DNA from: Phytopythium helicoides
Lineage: Eukaryota; Oomycota; Peronosporomycetes; Pythiales; Pythiaceae
Direction: 5' to 3'
Length of the DNA: 64,000 bases
Assembly (NCBI GenBank): GCA_024867545.1
Contig: JANFNE010000006.1
Coordinates: 744,001 to 808,000, forward strand
This document shows positions 1 through 9,412 of the stretch, piece by piece. Every line of letters starts with the position of its first letter. Positions within the stretch are counted from its first letter, which is position 1. Below the pieces are notes generated by a model that saw only the letters and a list, made by a program, of their open reading frames with translations, was not told where the DNA came from and ran no database searches. The position numbers and the translations under genes are program-made.

Positions 1-1781
1 GGGATACCACCGATATCTAGACCGTTCAGCCCATTTGCTGCATCGTCCGTCACACTAGCATCTTCGTACTCGAACAAAGCGCTTGCAGTTGGAGCACCCC
101 CTACTGTGTCTTTCACTAGTGAAAAGCTCCGCAATTTGCCAAACGGCTCCACAAGCTCCTTTACTTGGTCCTCATTCAGTACGATTGGGATGTTCATCAT
201 CACGAGTTTGTTGGAAATCCCGCTTGAGGACAGCTGCGAAGCCGTGGGTGATGACGCAGGCACCGTGACACCAGGAATGGAAGCAGAAGCCAACGTTTCC
301 GCACCGAGCAGTGCACCGGTAGTGTCAACTGGCGTTGTGAACCACATTGGATTCGGCGTGCAACCGAGGTTCACAAGAGCTGTCTGTGTCCTGGCAGAAA
401 CAGCAGGCAACGGTTGAGGAGGTCCTACGAAGCTCTTTGGGCGGCCGAACTTGAGCGGCTGGCCCAAAAGGGGTAGCTGATTCAAAAGCAGCGCAAGGTT
501 GCACTCTTCAACTGTCCGCATCTCGCAGAATGCGAAATGTCCGTCCGCAGAGAGCCACGTGTTCACGATCGGGTTCCCGGGTTGAGTGGTTAGCCCGACT
601 TGCTGGATAATGGTGCTCAGGAATTCTTGTAGTTGAGGACCCGTGATGTTCGCTGGGAGATTACCGACGTAGAGCTCGCGCGCTGGCTTTGTCGCAGCTG
701 CAGCCGCCATCGTCACGCTTGCGGCTTGCATTTTGGCGATTATCTCCTGCAGACTGAGAGTTGGGTACTGCTGCATCAACTGAGTAATGCTCGGGTTCAC
801 CGGTGCTTCCGGTGCAGCAGGAGTTGGTGCAGCCGGAACCTCAGTCGCCTTTGACGAAGCATTGGAATCTCGTCGCTTCCGGTCTCTCGAGCTCGAGCGG
901 TGATGGCGGCGCGATCGGCTGCGACTCCGACTCGCGCTACGGTCACGACGCCGACGATCACGATCACGGTCACGGCGGGAGCGAGAGCGAGAGCGAGATC
1001 TTGAAGACGCCCGGCGAGAGCGACGGCTTCGCGACGTTGACCGAGAGCGTGAGTGCGACCTGCGACGGCGGTGGCGCGACGAGCGCGACTGAGACCGCGA
1101 CTTGGTCCTGGAGCGGCGGCTGCTTTTGCGCGCCTTCTTGTGGGAGGCCGATGCTCCCCCCTCCTTGTCGCTCTTCTCCGGGGCGCTGTCGCCCTTGTCG
1201 TGCGTCTTGGCGCGCTCCTTGTCGGCCTTCTCTGGGCCCTTGTCCTGCTTCTGCTGCGTCTTGCCGCTCTCCTTGTCACGCTTCTCCTCCTCGTCGTTCT
1301 CGGTCTCCGTCTCTCCGTCGTCCTTGGCCGGCTTTTCCTTCTCCTGCTTCCCGCGCTTGTCGTCCTTGTCCTTCTCCACCTCGGCCTGCTGGGGCTTCTT
1401 GTCGCCCGGCTCCTCGCGCCTCCTGCTCTTCCTGGGCGTGGACGCCGACCGCGAGCTCCGCCGCGACCGCTTGCTCGAATGGTGGCGCCTGCTCCCGCGC
1501 GACCGCGACCGCGACCTGCTCGCCGTCCGCGACCGCGAGCGCCGGCGGCTCGTCCGGTGCCTCGAGCTGCGCGCGCCGCGCCGCTCGCGCTCGCTGTCCC
1601 TTCTCGCGCGCGACCGCGAGCGCTCGCGGTCCCTGCGCGACGCCCTGGCGCCGCGGCGCTCGCCCTCGGCCTCGCCCTGAGCCGGGGCCTTGGGCAGCCG
1701 CTTCTTGTCCCAGCCGGCCTCGCGCAGCTTGGCGCGGATCGCCTCCTCGTCCGCCAGCGCCGCCGCCGCCTCGCGCGCCAT
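1..1781 (-). CDS. U2AF2: U2AF large subunit (U2AF65-like splicing factor), 3' end outside the window
   Basis: Nuclear pre-mRNA splicing factor that binds the 3' splice-site polypyrimidine tract with U2AF small subunit and SF1. The frame is open from an ATG at 1781 to the window edge with no stop or obvious intron, about 593 codons. The first ~300 residues are an RS/RD-rich, K/E-rich low-complexity region. Then comes a short AP-rich linker and an RRM beginning RELYVGNLPANIT (RNP2-like), followed by a sequence reading FAFCEMRTVEECN (RNP1 position of RRM1). A linker and the start of the C-terminal RRM/UHM-type domain (NKLVMMNIPIVLNEDQVKEL) follow; RRM2 looks short or degenerate. The long RS region makes this larger than animal U2AF65. 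The GC-rich plus-strand frames over 800-1900 are shadows of the RS repeats. Assignment rests on the RS plus RRM order and typical U2AF wording of the motifs. Confidence 0.85.
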   Translation of the reverse strand, partial: MAREAAAALADEEAIRAKLREAGWDKKRLPKAPAQGEAEGERRGARASRRDRERSRSRARRDSERERRGARSSRHRTSRRRSRSRTASRSRSRSRGSRRHHSSKRSRRSSRSASTPRKSRRREEPGDKKPQQAEVEKDKDDKRGKQEKEKPAKDDGETETENDEEEKRDKESGKTQQKQDKGPEKADKERAKTHDKGDSAPEKSDKEGGASASHKKARKSSRRSRTKSRSQSRSSRHRRRRSHSRSRSTSRSRRSRRASSRSRSRSRSRRDRDRDRRRRDRSASRSRSRSRRHHRSSSRDRKRRDSNASSKATEVPAAPTPAAPEAPVNPSITQLMQQYPTLSLQEIIAKMQAASVTMAAAAATKPARELYVGNLPANITGPQLQEFLSTIIQQVGLTTQPGNPIVNTWLSADGHFAFCEMRTVEECNLALLLNQLPLLGQPLKFGRPKSFVGPPQPLPAVSARTQTALVNLGCTPNPMWFTTPVDTTGALLGAETLASASIPGVTVPASSPTASQLSSSGISNKLVMMNIPIVLNEDQVKELVEPFGKLRSFSLVKDTVGGAPTASALFEYEDASVTDDAANGLNGLDIGGI

Positions 1782-2478
1782 GGTCGCTGGCGCCTCGTGG
1801 GGGGGGACTGGGGGTCGAGGCAACCGCTTCCTCGCGTCGATTGGCTGAAACGACTCTCGGTCGATTGACTACCAGGTCATCATTGGACCGGGATTGGAGA
1901 GAATATTGACTACCTGGATGTCAATTTCATTTGACTACCTGGTTCCGCATGCATTCATTGTGGTCCACGCATATTGGAGCGAACTGCTGGCGCACCCAGT
2001 ATCGATCGCGCTCCCAGTCACAACACCTTCCAGTGGTCTCACAGCTGCGTGCGCACGCAAGTACAGTACAGTAGCGTCCCGTTGACGTGCACCTACATGG
2101 TTCTGCCAAGCCTTTTTTGGCTGTTCGTTTTCGCTCCACGAACCGACGACTCGACTACAAATTTAATCTCCCTCAAACGCCTTACTTCAGTGCATAATGA
2201 CATTGACATCCGGAATATACTGTATTAGCGTCGAATTTCTCCAATCTGACTCTCCCAGCTGACTCCTCGGAACCAGTGCTTGCTCCTGACATCCGCTCGT
2301 CCGGCTGCGGCAATTCCACATGGCGCGCGAGCAGCTACACTGCAACGGACACACTCCATGGCAGCTCATGCAGGTGATCGGGTGATCCCCAGTGACTGAC
2401 AGGACCAGTCAATCGCCCACTCCCGAATTCGCCGGCTCCTCCACAAGTCTCCAGCACTCCCCCAAGCAGTCCCTAGTC
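1782..2478. other. Intergenic, divergent promoter region between U2AF and AA17 gene 1
   Basis: The two flanking genes are transcribed away from each other, so this 0.7 kb should hold both promoters. Only short scattered frames are present and none looks coding. No repeat or RNA gene was recognised. Confidence 0.5.
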
Positions 2479-3572
2479 ATGAAGGTCCTGGTCGCCACGA
2501 CGCTCGCGCTGCTGGCGCACCAGGCCAGCGCGCACGGCTACCTCTCGCAGCCGGCCGCGACGTTCAAGAACGGCATCGACACGTCCTACAACGCCATCAT
2601 CACCGAGAGCGTGGACCCGGCCTTCCAGGGCAAGAAGTGGAACGACAGCCCCGAGGCCAACACCAAGATGTTCACCGAGACGTTCCCCAACTCGCAGTTC
2701 AAGACGCTCAAGGCCATGGCCGACACGGCCGTGGCCGACTGCGGCAACACGGTGCTCACCGGAACGCCAGTCGACGTGAGCTCGCTCAGCTCCATGAAGT
2801 GGCAGAACGATCAGGAGCAGAAGGGATTCATCGACTCGCACCACGTAAGTTGTCCTGCTGGAGCCGAGGCACGGTGATTTTGCCTCTAACAGATGTGTTT
2901 CGGTGGATGCAGGGCCCTTGCGAGGCGTGGATCGACGACACGCGCGTGTTCCAGTCGGACGACTGCCGCGCCGACTACACGGCGTACCCGGCCGAGATCC
3001 CCATCGACTTCTCCAAGTGCAGCGGTGATTGCACCTTCACGTTCTACTGGCTGGCGCTGCACGAGGCCAACTGGCAGATCTACAGTGAGTTGCCTCATAT
3101 AGCCCAACACTAGACATGCATCTGACCAACTGTGCTTCACCTTGCAGAGCAATGCGCACCCATCACCAACGGAAGCGGCACCGGCACGTCGCCCTCGGCC
3201 ACCACGGCACCGGCTGCCACGACTTCGGCTCCGGCTGCCACTACGGCTGCTCCGGCCGCAGGCTCGGACGAGTACGACGACGAGTACGCCACGGACGCCC
3301 CAGTTGCTACCACTGCTGCTCCGACCACTGGCTCGGATGAGTATGATGACGAGTACGCCACGGACGCCCCAGTTGCCACCACTGCTGCCCCAGCCACCGG
3401 CTCGGATGAGTACGACGACGAGTACGCCACGGACGCCCCATCGACCGACTCGAGCGAGTACGGTGATGAGTACGACGACACGGAGGCTCCGGCCGCCACC
3501 ACGGAGGCCCCGACGTCGGCCGGCACGGCGTGCAAGGCCAAGCGCCGCATGACTGCCAACCTCCGCCACTAA
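2479..3572 (+). CDS. AA17 lytic polysaccharide monooxygenase, secreted, with acidic Tyr repeats
   Basis: AA17 enzymes are secreted copper monooxygenases of oomycetes; characterised members cleave pectin oxidatively. Three exons: 2479-2844, 2913-3084, 3148-3572 (320 aa); introns of 68 and 63 bp, phases 0 and 1. The signal peptide ends LLAHQASA, so the mature protein starts HGYLSQPAATF, giving the N-terminal copper His. A second conserved His lies in DSHH just before GPCEAWIDD, at the intron 1 junction. The Tyr of FTFYWLAL is a likely axial ligand. The catalytic domain ends QIYKQCAPITN. It is followed by an Ala/Thr-rich linker with three 23-residue acidic Tyr repeats (unit GSDEYDDEYATDAP) and a Cys plus basic tail (CKAKRRM). 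The start at 2479 is chosen because it begins directly at the signal peptide; an upstream in-frame ATG at 2392 adds a non-signal extension. Confidence 0.9.
3261..3445 (+). repeat. Three tandem 69-bp coding repeats in the linker of AA17 gene 1
   Basis: Units begin at 3261, 3330 and 3399. Each encodes GSDEYDDEYATDAP; the first two are followed by VATTAAP. The third unit diverges after DAP. Near-identity points to recent slippage or unequal exchange. Gene 3 (6786-7763) has a single related acidic Tyr stretch. Confidence 0.9.
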
Positions 3573-4038
3573 GTGCTGCCGTATGAGACGTAAGTTAGAA
3601 GAGAGCCCTGGGCGCCTGGGCCTGCGTGTACGAGCGTGAGTGAGAGTGAGAGAGTAAAAGCGTTCAATGTCATCATCCAGTTGTACCGCTTCGTTCCGCT
3701 CGTCGCTCTCTCGCCTGTGATGACATGAGCACCACGCTTGCCGTCTGCTCGATCCGACACCGACACGACGATCACAGTGCCCACGCAATGCGAGGACTGT
3801 CCTCAACTGCAGAGATCAGTCGTCGTCGTTGCTTGGCCCAGTCGTGACATGTGCTGGGCTGCCTCCCTTCCATCCTGCAAGATGCGGACTGAGTGACAGC
3901 CAGGAACGCGTCTTGAGGTTCGATGAGGACAACCCTGAGCGTGCTCTCAGCCTCCGCGAGTCTGATGGCCGCTCTCATTCTCCAACTCGTCGAGTCTGAC
4001 AACGACTACCCTTCCTCACCCAGCTCGTCATTTTTGCA
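3573..4038. other. Intergenic between tandem AA17 genes 1 and 2
   Basis: Holds the 3' UTR of gene 1 (GAGTGAGAGTGAG-like purine tract near 3635) and presumably the promoter of gene 2. No gene seen. Confidence 0.5.
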
Positions 4039-4911
4039 ATGAAGCTCTCCGCCATCACGACGTCAGCACTGCTCGCAAGTCTTGCCAACGCTCACGGCTA
4101 TCTCTCGCAGCCTGCAGCCACCTTCAAAAACGGCATCGACACGACCTACAACACCCGCATCACTGAGAGCGTGGACCCAGCCTTCCAGGGCAAGAAGTGG
4201 GATGACAGCCCCGAGGCCAACACCAAGACGTTCACCGACGCGTTCCCAAACTCGCAGTTCAAGACGCTGCGAGCTCTGGAGGATTCGGTGGCCCCCGACT
4301 GCGGCAACACGGTGCTCACCGGCACCCGCGTGGACGTGAGCTCACTCAGCTCCATGAAGTGGCAGAACGACCAGGAGTACATGGGCTTCATCGACTCGCA
4401 CCATGTAAGTTCCCTCGCTCCAAGTCTTGACGCGCGAGTGTGCTGACGGCCGTTCTGGCGACGAACAGGGCCCCTGCGAGGCGTGGATCGACGACTCGCG
4501 CGTGTTCCAGTCGGACGACTGCCGCGCTTCCTTCACGGCGTACCCTGCAGAGATCCCCATCGACTTTTCGAGCTGCAGCGGCGACTGCACCTTCACGTTC
4601 TACTGGCTGGCGGTGCACGAGCCCCAGTGGCAGGTCTACAGTGCGTGCGCCAGCGCCTCTCATCCCACAGCCGCAACGCCGTTCCTGACCATGTCGTGTC
4701 CTTCACAGAGCAATGCGCGCCGATCTCCAACGCCAACGGACAGGGAGCGCCGTCCAGCAGCTCCACTACGAACTCGTCGACTGCAACGCCATCGACCGAC
4801 GATGCGTCCGTGGACTCGGTTGGCACCGTCGCCCCTGGCTCCAGCCCCACCGATGGCAGCAACGCCAGCAACGCAGAGCTCGTTTGGACCGGAGGCAACC
4901 TAACGTGGTGA
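4039..4911 (+). CDS. AA17 lytic polysaccharide monooxygenase, secreted
   Basis: Tandem paralogue of the AA17 gene at 2479. Exons 4039-4404, 4469-4640, 4709-4911 (246 aa). Both introns sit at exactly the same codons and phases as in the upstream copy (64 and 68 bp). The signal peptide ends LASLANA and the mature protein begins HGYLSQPAATFKNGIDTTY, so His1 is present. The second His (DSHH|GPCEAWIDDSRVF) and the FTFYWLAV Tyr are kept. The linker is shorter, Ser/Thr-rich and lacks both the acidic Tyr repeats and the Cys-basic tail; it ends WTGGNLTW. It may therefore differ in surface binding while keeping the same catalytic core. First-exon protein identity with gene 1 is very high, so this is a recent tandem duplication. 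Confidence 0.9.
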
Positions 4912-5192
4912 GCCCTGAGCTCACGGAGACAATGGGTTGACATCGTCGTGAGCTACAGCGACTTTCTCTCCTATTGCTGCAAGGAATGCGTGCATCACGA
5001 GTGTAATTGTGGTTGATAAGCACTGAATCATGGTGCGCAACAACATGGAGGAGTGAACGCAAACATCTTGACATTACGCACTGAGAGTTTCCCTCTAACT
5101 CCTCCAGGAGCCCGTGGCTTCAGTCCTTCTCGTCACGGACTACAGAGCTTCAGCTACGAGACGGATGCTGAATCCCCAACCAAATGTGGCAC

Positions 5193-6281
5193 TTACTTCA
5201 AAAGACTGTAGACGTGCTGGTCGTAGACAGCGTTGAAAGTGCACAAATTGCCGTCCGTGCCAGTCGTGTCCATGATCCAGCACACGTGGGGAACCCCTGG
5301 AACCTGGTGGATGAACAACCCACCACGCTCATCAAGCGTACGCAATCCATACGTGTCGTTCAAGTACTCTCGAGTCTCCGTCACATCCAGGATCGTGAAG
5401 TTGTCGAACTTGGTGATGATCTCGTCCAGCGTGTCCACCTCACTCGTCTGACCCAGAATCTCGAGCTGCCATGGCGTCACGAGACCATCATCCGCTGAAC
5501 CGAAGAAGTGTGCCTCCTCGAGCTTGAGAAAGTTGGCCTTGCGCTGTGCCTTGGCGTCCGTGCACACGGTGTCGTTGGTGGCGCATGGGTTGACGTTGTT
5601 GACGAGTGGCAGGTGGGGGTTGGAGGCGGCCCATGACTCGAAGACGGGTGAGCGGATGAGGTTTGGCTGGGAGTATGTGTAAGCCCACTGAGGATTGAGC
5701 AGCAAGAACTCGATGAGGTCACGCTGCATTTCACCCTTGTACTGGTCACCTGAGTATGCGGTGTAGTCGAATCCGGTGGTGTTGGGGAACACAGCAGCGT
5801 TGAATGCCGCCAGTCCCTCAGTGAGCTCCGTGTCCTGAGGACCGAAGAAGACTCCATTCTGGATACCCGCGAGACTGATGTACTTGCGCACCTTGTGGTC
5901 ATCCATCATCTCGATCACGGAGCGAGAGATTTGGCCTCCTTGTGAGTGCGCGATGAAGATGTATCCGTCGTCGAAGGTTGAGTTGTCGGTGACGATTTCA
6001 CGGATCTGTGCGATGGCCATGGGAATCTGAGACTTGATGGACTCGATCGAGCACTCGTCCTCACAAAACGTGAGGGGGACGACGACTCGGCCTTCGGCCG
6101 TGAGGTTGGCAACGAAGTTGTCTCCATTATGGTGATTTCCCGTCACGCCGTGGAAGAAGAAGACTGGGAGTCCGGCGCTACTGACCTGCGTCTCGGCAGC
6201 GCAGGCGAAGATCGATGCGGATGAAGCGCCAACAGCGAGAACGAAGACGGTGGAGATAGCAGACAGCGAGCGGAAGATCAT
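5193..6281 (-). CDS. Secreted palmitoyl-protein-thioesterase-like alpha/beta hydrolase, copy 1
   Basis: Single exon, 362 aa. Signal peptide MIFRSLSAISTVFVLAVGASSASIF, then LPVFFFHGVTGN (oxyanion-type HG motif). The nucleophile motif is AHSQGGQISRS, and SLAGIQNGVFFGPQ resembles the PPT1-family GxQxGVFGxP signature. A candidate Asp lies in GSADDGLVTPW and a candidate His in VPGVPHVCW. PPT-family enzymes remove fatty acyl groups from protein thioesters; the secreted oomycete members may act as extracellular lipases or esterases, substrate unknown. The start at 6281 is preferred over an in-frame upstream ATG because it starts the signal peptide and matches the paralogues. Part of a five-copy family here. 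It shares its flanks with the copy at 8324-9412, so the two form a tandem duplication of about 1.4 kb around AA17 gene 3. Confidence 0.8.
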   Translation of the reverse strand: MIFRSLSAISTVFVLAVGASSASIFACAAETQVSSAGLPVFFFHGVTGNHHNGDNFVANLTAEGRVVVPLTFCEDECSIESIKSQIPMAIAQIREIVTDNSTFDDGYIFIAHSQGGQISRSVIEMMDDHKVRKYISLAGIQNGVFFGPQDTELTEGLAAFNAAVFPNTTGFDYTAYSGDQYKGEMQRDLIEFLLLNPQWAYTYSQPNLIRSPVFESWAASNPHLPLVNNVNPCATNDTVCTDAKAQRKANFLKLEEAHFFGSADDGLVTPWQLEILGQTSEVDTLDEIITKFDNFTILDVTETREYLNDTYGLRTLDERGGLFIHQVPGVPHVCWIMDTTGTDGNLCTFNAVYDQHVYSLLK

Positions 6282-6672
6282 GGCAGGTTGAACGCGTTTG
6301 GGGGTAGTGATTGTGGCTGGTCTGCTTGTTTTGTGCGATGGAAGTTGGGTAGTGAGCGATGTTGTGCGTCTGGATTGATGCTCACAGTCTGTCGAGCTTG
6401 GCGACAAAAGCTCGACAGCACGATCACTTCTAGAGTGAGTAGCCCACCATCGTTACGGCACGAGTTCTATCCAAACAATATCTGTAGACTTCGTATGTCC
6501 TTTGCAACTTTAAACTCGTGTCTTTGAACCTGCTTTGGATGTGCAGTGGTATTGCAGGGAGCAATCGAGTTCCTTTGAAGCATGGTCTGCTGCAGTATTG
6601 CTTCGAGCATCAGCGGCTTTCTCTCCTATTGCTGCAAGCTTGTTAGTGGAATGAGTAGCTGTGGTGCATCAC

Positions 6673-6707
<35 letters not shown>

Positions 6708-6785
6708 GTTGTTGATCTGCACGAGCAAACGCCTTCTTTACACTGATAAACACTACGAACGCAACACTCGCGCCGGCCCGGCGCT
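6282..6785. other. Intergenic with lipase promoter; no gene
   Basis: About 200 bp upstream of 6281 is nearly the same as the sequence upstream of the lipase start at 9412, so it is likely promoter. The rest is AA17 gene 3 3' flank with a TG microsatellite. Confidence 0.5.
6675..6706. repeat. (TG)n microsatellite
   Basis: About 15 uninterrupted TG units followed by TTGTTGTTG. Non-coding. Confidence 0.95.
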
Positions 6786-7763
6786 CTAGTTCTTGCGACG
6801 ACGCACCGAGCACTTGTCGCCCGAGGAAGTCGGGGCGGCCGTGGTCGCGGCCGGAGCAGCCGTCGTGGCCGCTGGAGCCGCCGTGGTCGCAGCAGGAGCC
6901 TCCGTCTCCGTCGTGTCCTCCTCGTTGCCTACCGACGAGTCATCGTACGTCTCATCGTCGTACTCGTCGCTGCCGGTCGTCGAGGCAGCAGGAGCGGTCG
7001 TGGTGGCAGCAGGAGCGGCGGTCGTAGCAGCAGGAGCGGCCGTAGTGGTCGAGGGAGCGGTCGTGGTGGTGGTCGAAGTGCCCGAGCCGCTGGACGCGGG
7101 GGTGCCGCTGCCGTCGTTGGTGATGGGGACGCATTGCTCTGCAGAGACACAAGGTGGTGTTAGACGTGAGCTCAAAGGCGGCTAGACATAGTCACGAGAG
7201 CAGAACGCACTGTAGATCTGCCACTGCGACGAGTGCAGTGCGAGCCAGTAGAAGACGACGAGGCAGTCGCCGTTGCAGGACGAGTAGTCGGTCGGGACCT
7301 TGGCCGGGAAGGTGGTGAAGGTGGCGGCGCAGTCGTCGTAGTGCCAGACGCGCGTGTCGTCGATCCAGAGCTCGCACGGACCCTCGTGCGACGCGATGAA
7401 GCCCTCCTGGTACTGGTCGTTCTGCCACCAGAACTCGGTCTCGCTGCTCACGTCCACGGGCGTGGCCGTCGACACGGACCAGCCGTAGTCGGTGGCGTAC
7501 GGGTCGCACATTTCCTTGAGCGACGAGTAGCCCGTGGCGGGCCAGTGCTCCGTGAACGACGCTGTGTTCTGCGCCGGGCTCCAGTTGTATGTGCCGCCGT
7601 CAAAGCCCGCGTTCACCGACGCGTTGATCTCGGCGTTGTAGCCCGTGTAGTACTCGATGTTGGGGTTCTTCTCGTACGTGGCCTTGGGCTTGGAGATGTA
7701 GCCGTGCGCGCTCACGCTAGTCGCCAGGCTCGCGAGCGCCAGCAGAGTCGCCTGCACCTTCAT
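6786..7763 (-). CDS. AA17 lytic polysaccharide monooxygenase (class A, KP-type), secreted
   Basis: Two exons: 7763-7211 and 7138-6786 (301 aa, 72 bp intron, phase 1). Signal peptide ends TSVSA; mature start is HGYISKPKATYEKNPNIEYYTG. Compared with genes 1 and 2 the first intron is missing: SHEGPCELWIDD is read straight through, which also changes the usual SHHG to SHEG. The conserved His two residues before the Gly stays. FYWLAL follows, then QIYKQCVPITN. The long AATT(T)AP-rich linker contains an acidic Tyr stretch (GSDEYDDETYDD), and the protein ends in Cys plus RRRKN. It lies between two duplicated lipase genes, all minus strand. The start at 7763 begins the signal peptide; upstream in-frame ATG at 7808 is less likely. 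Confidence 0.88.
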
Positions 7764-8323
7764 GGTCGCTGTTGCCGATCGAGAAGCTGGGTCGGGGGCT
7801 GGCTGCAAATCTGCGAGTGAGCGAACAGCGGCCGGCGATCACATTCGTGAGCACTCGGTGCCATGGGCCACTTGGGACTCTGACTCAATGACTGAGACCG
7901 TCTGGACGGCCATGTAAAGGCTGTCAGGAGGAAGAGCACCGGATGGGCATGCACCGCATAGATTAATGCTGATCAAAGCGATGCAGGTGGCGCGGCGGAA
8001 GGTGCCACGTCGTTAGCGCTACTGTCGGGATTTGTATGGCGCGAGGTGGCTAACGAAGCGCACATCTGGTGAGAGAGAACGAGCTGATCATCAAGAAACA
8101 CCTGCAGGCACTCTATACATGTATTGCAGGCTCACTCATGCTGCGAACAACGTGGCTTTGCTTCAGTATCGAGAGGAACCATCTCTGCATTGAACAATGT
8201 GGGTTTCCCTCCAACTGCTCTAGGAGCCCGTGGCTTCAGTCCTCCTCGTCACAACCTAGACAGCTTGAGCCACGACTCGTGGCCCACGAGACGGATGCTG
8301 ACTCCCCAAAACAAACGTGGCAC
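7764..8323. other. Intergenic, AA17 gene 3 promoter and lipase copy 2 3' flank
   Basis: No coding frame with family similarity. From about 8206 on, the sequence matches the lipase 3' flank at 5085-5192, so this is the edge of the tandem duplication. Confidence 0.5.
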
Positions 8324-9412
8324 TTACTTCAAAAGACTGTAGACATGCTGGTCGTACACAGAGTCGAAGCTGCACAAATTGCCGTCCGTGCCAGTCGTGT
8401 CCATGATCCAGCACCCGTGGGGCACACCAGGAACCTGGTGGATGAACAACCCACCACGCTCATCAAGCGTGCGCAATCCATACGTGTCGTTCAAGTACTC
8501 TCGAGTCTCCGTCATATCCAGAATAGTGAAGTTGTCGAACTTGGTGATGATCTCGTCCAGCGTGTCCACCTCACTCGTCTGACCCAGAATCTCGAGCTGC
8601 CATGGCGTCACGAGACCATCATCCGCCGAGCCGAAGAAGTGTGCCTCCTCGAGCTTGAGGAAGTTGGCCTTGCGCTGTGCCTTGGCGTCCGTGCACACGG
8701 TGTCGTTGGTGGCGCATGGGTTGACGTTGTTGACGAGTGGCAGGTGGGGGTTGGAGGCGGCCCATGACTCGAAGACGGGTGAGCGGATGTGGTTCGGTTG
8801 AGCGTAGGTGTAAGCCCACTGAGGATTGAGCAGCAAGAACTCGATGAGGTCATGCTGCATCTGACCGCGCAATTCATCGCCTGAGTAAGCGGTGTAGTCG
8901 AATCCGGTGGTGTTGGGGAACACGACCGCATTGAAGGAAGAGATCGACTCGGTGACGGCGATATCCTGGGGACCGAAGAAGACTCCATTCTGGATACCCG
9001 CGAGACTGATGTACTTGCGCACCTTGTGGTCATCCATCGTCTCGATCACGGAGCGAGAGATTTGTCCTCCCTGCGAGTGCGCGATGAAGATGTATCCGTC
9101 GTCGAAGGTGGAGTTGTCGGCGACGATTTCTCGGATCTGTGCGATGGCCATGGGGACCTGCGATTCGATAGACTCGATCGAGCACTCATCCTCACAAAAC
9201 GTGAGAGGGACGACGACTCGGCCTTCAGCCGTGAGGTTGGCAACGAGGTTGTCTCCATCATGGTGATTGCCGGTAATGCCGTGGAAGAAGAAAACTGGAA
9301 GTCCGGTGCTACTGACCTGCGTCTCGCCAGCGCAGGCGAAGATCGATGCGGAGGAAGCGCCAACAGCGAGAACGAAGACGGTGGAGATAGCAGACAGCGA
9401 GCGGAAGACCAT
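8324..9412 (-). CDS. Secreted palmitoyl-protein-thioesterase-like hydrolase, copy 2
   Basis: Single exon, 362 aa, tandem sister of the copy at 5193-6281 with the same signal peptide (MVFRSLSAISTVF...). Motifs kept: FFFHGITGN, AHSQGGQISRS, AGIQNGVFFGPQ, GSADDGLVTPW, VPGVPHGCW. It differs from copy 1 mainly in a patch around residues 170-215 (IAVTESISSFNAVVFP and GDELRGQMQHD). There it shares the TESISSFNA wording with the copy at 11777 rather than with its tandem sister, which suggests gene conversion. The extra 108-codon N-terminal extension of the open frame is not part of the protein, as it precedes the signal peptide. Confidence 0.8.
   Translation of the reverse strand: MVFRSLSAISTVFVLAVGASSASIFACAGETQVSSTGLPVFFFHGITGNHHDGDNLVANLTAEGRVVVPLTFCEDECSIESIESQVPMAIAQIREIVADNSTFDDGYIFIAHSQGGQISRSVIETMDDHKVRKYISLAGIQNGVFFGPQDIAVTESISSFNAVVFPNTTGFDYTAYSGDELRGQMQHDLIEFLLLNPQWAYTYAQPNHIRSPVFESWAASNPHLPLVNNVNPCATNDTVCTDAKAQRKANFLKLEEAHFFGSADDGLVTPWQLEILGQTSEVDTLDEIITKFDNFTILDMTETREYLNDTYGLRTLDERGGLFIHQVPGVPHGCWIMDTTGTDGNLCSFDSVYDQHVYSLLK

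Noticed and set aside
797..1909. Long open frames on both strands over the RS region (up to 368 codons plus strand)
   Set aside because: They are shadows of the Arg/Ser/Asp/Glu codons of the U2AF RS domain; only the minus frame continues into RRMs.
3261..3445. CRISPR-like regular repeat
   Set aside because: Repeats are contiguous, in frame and coding in a eukaryotic gene.
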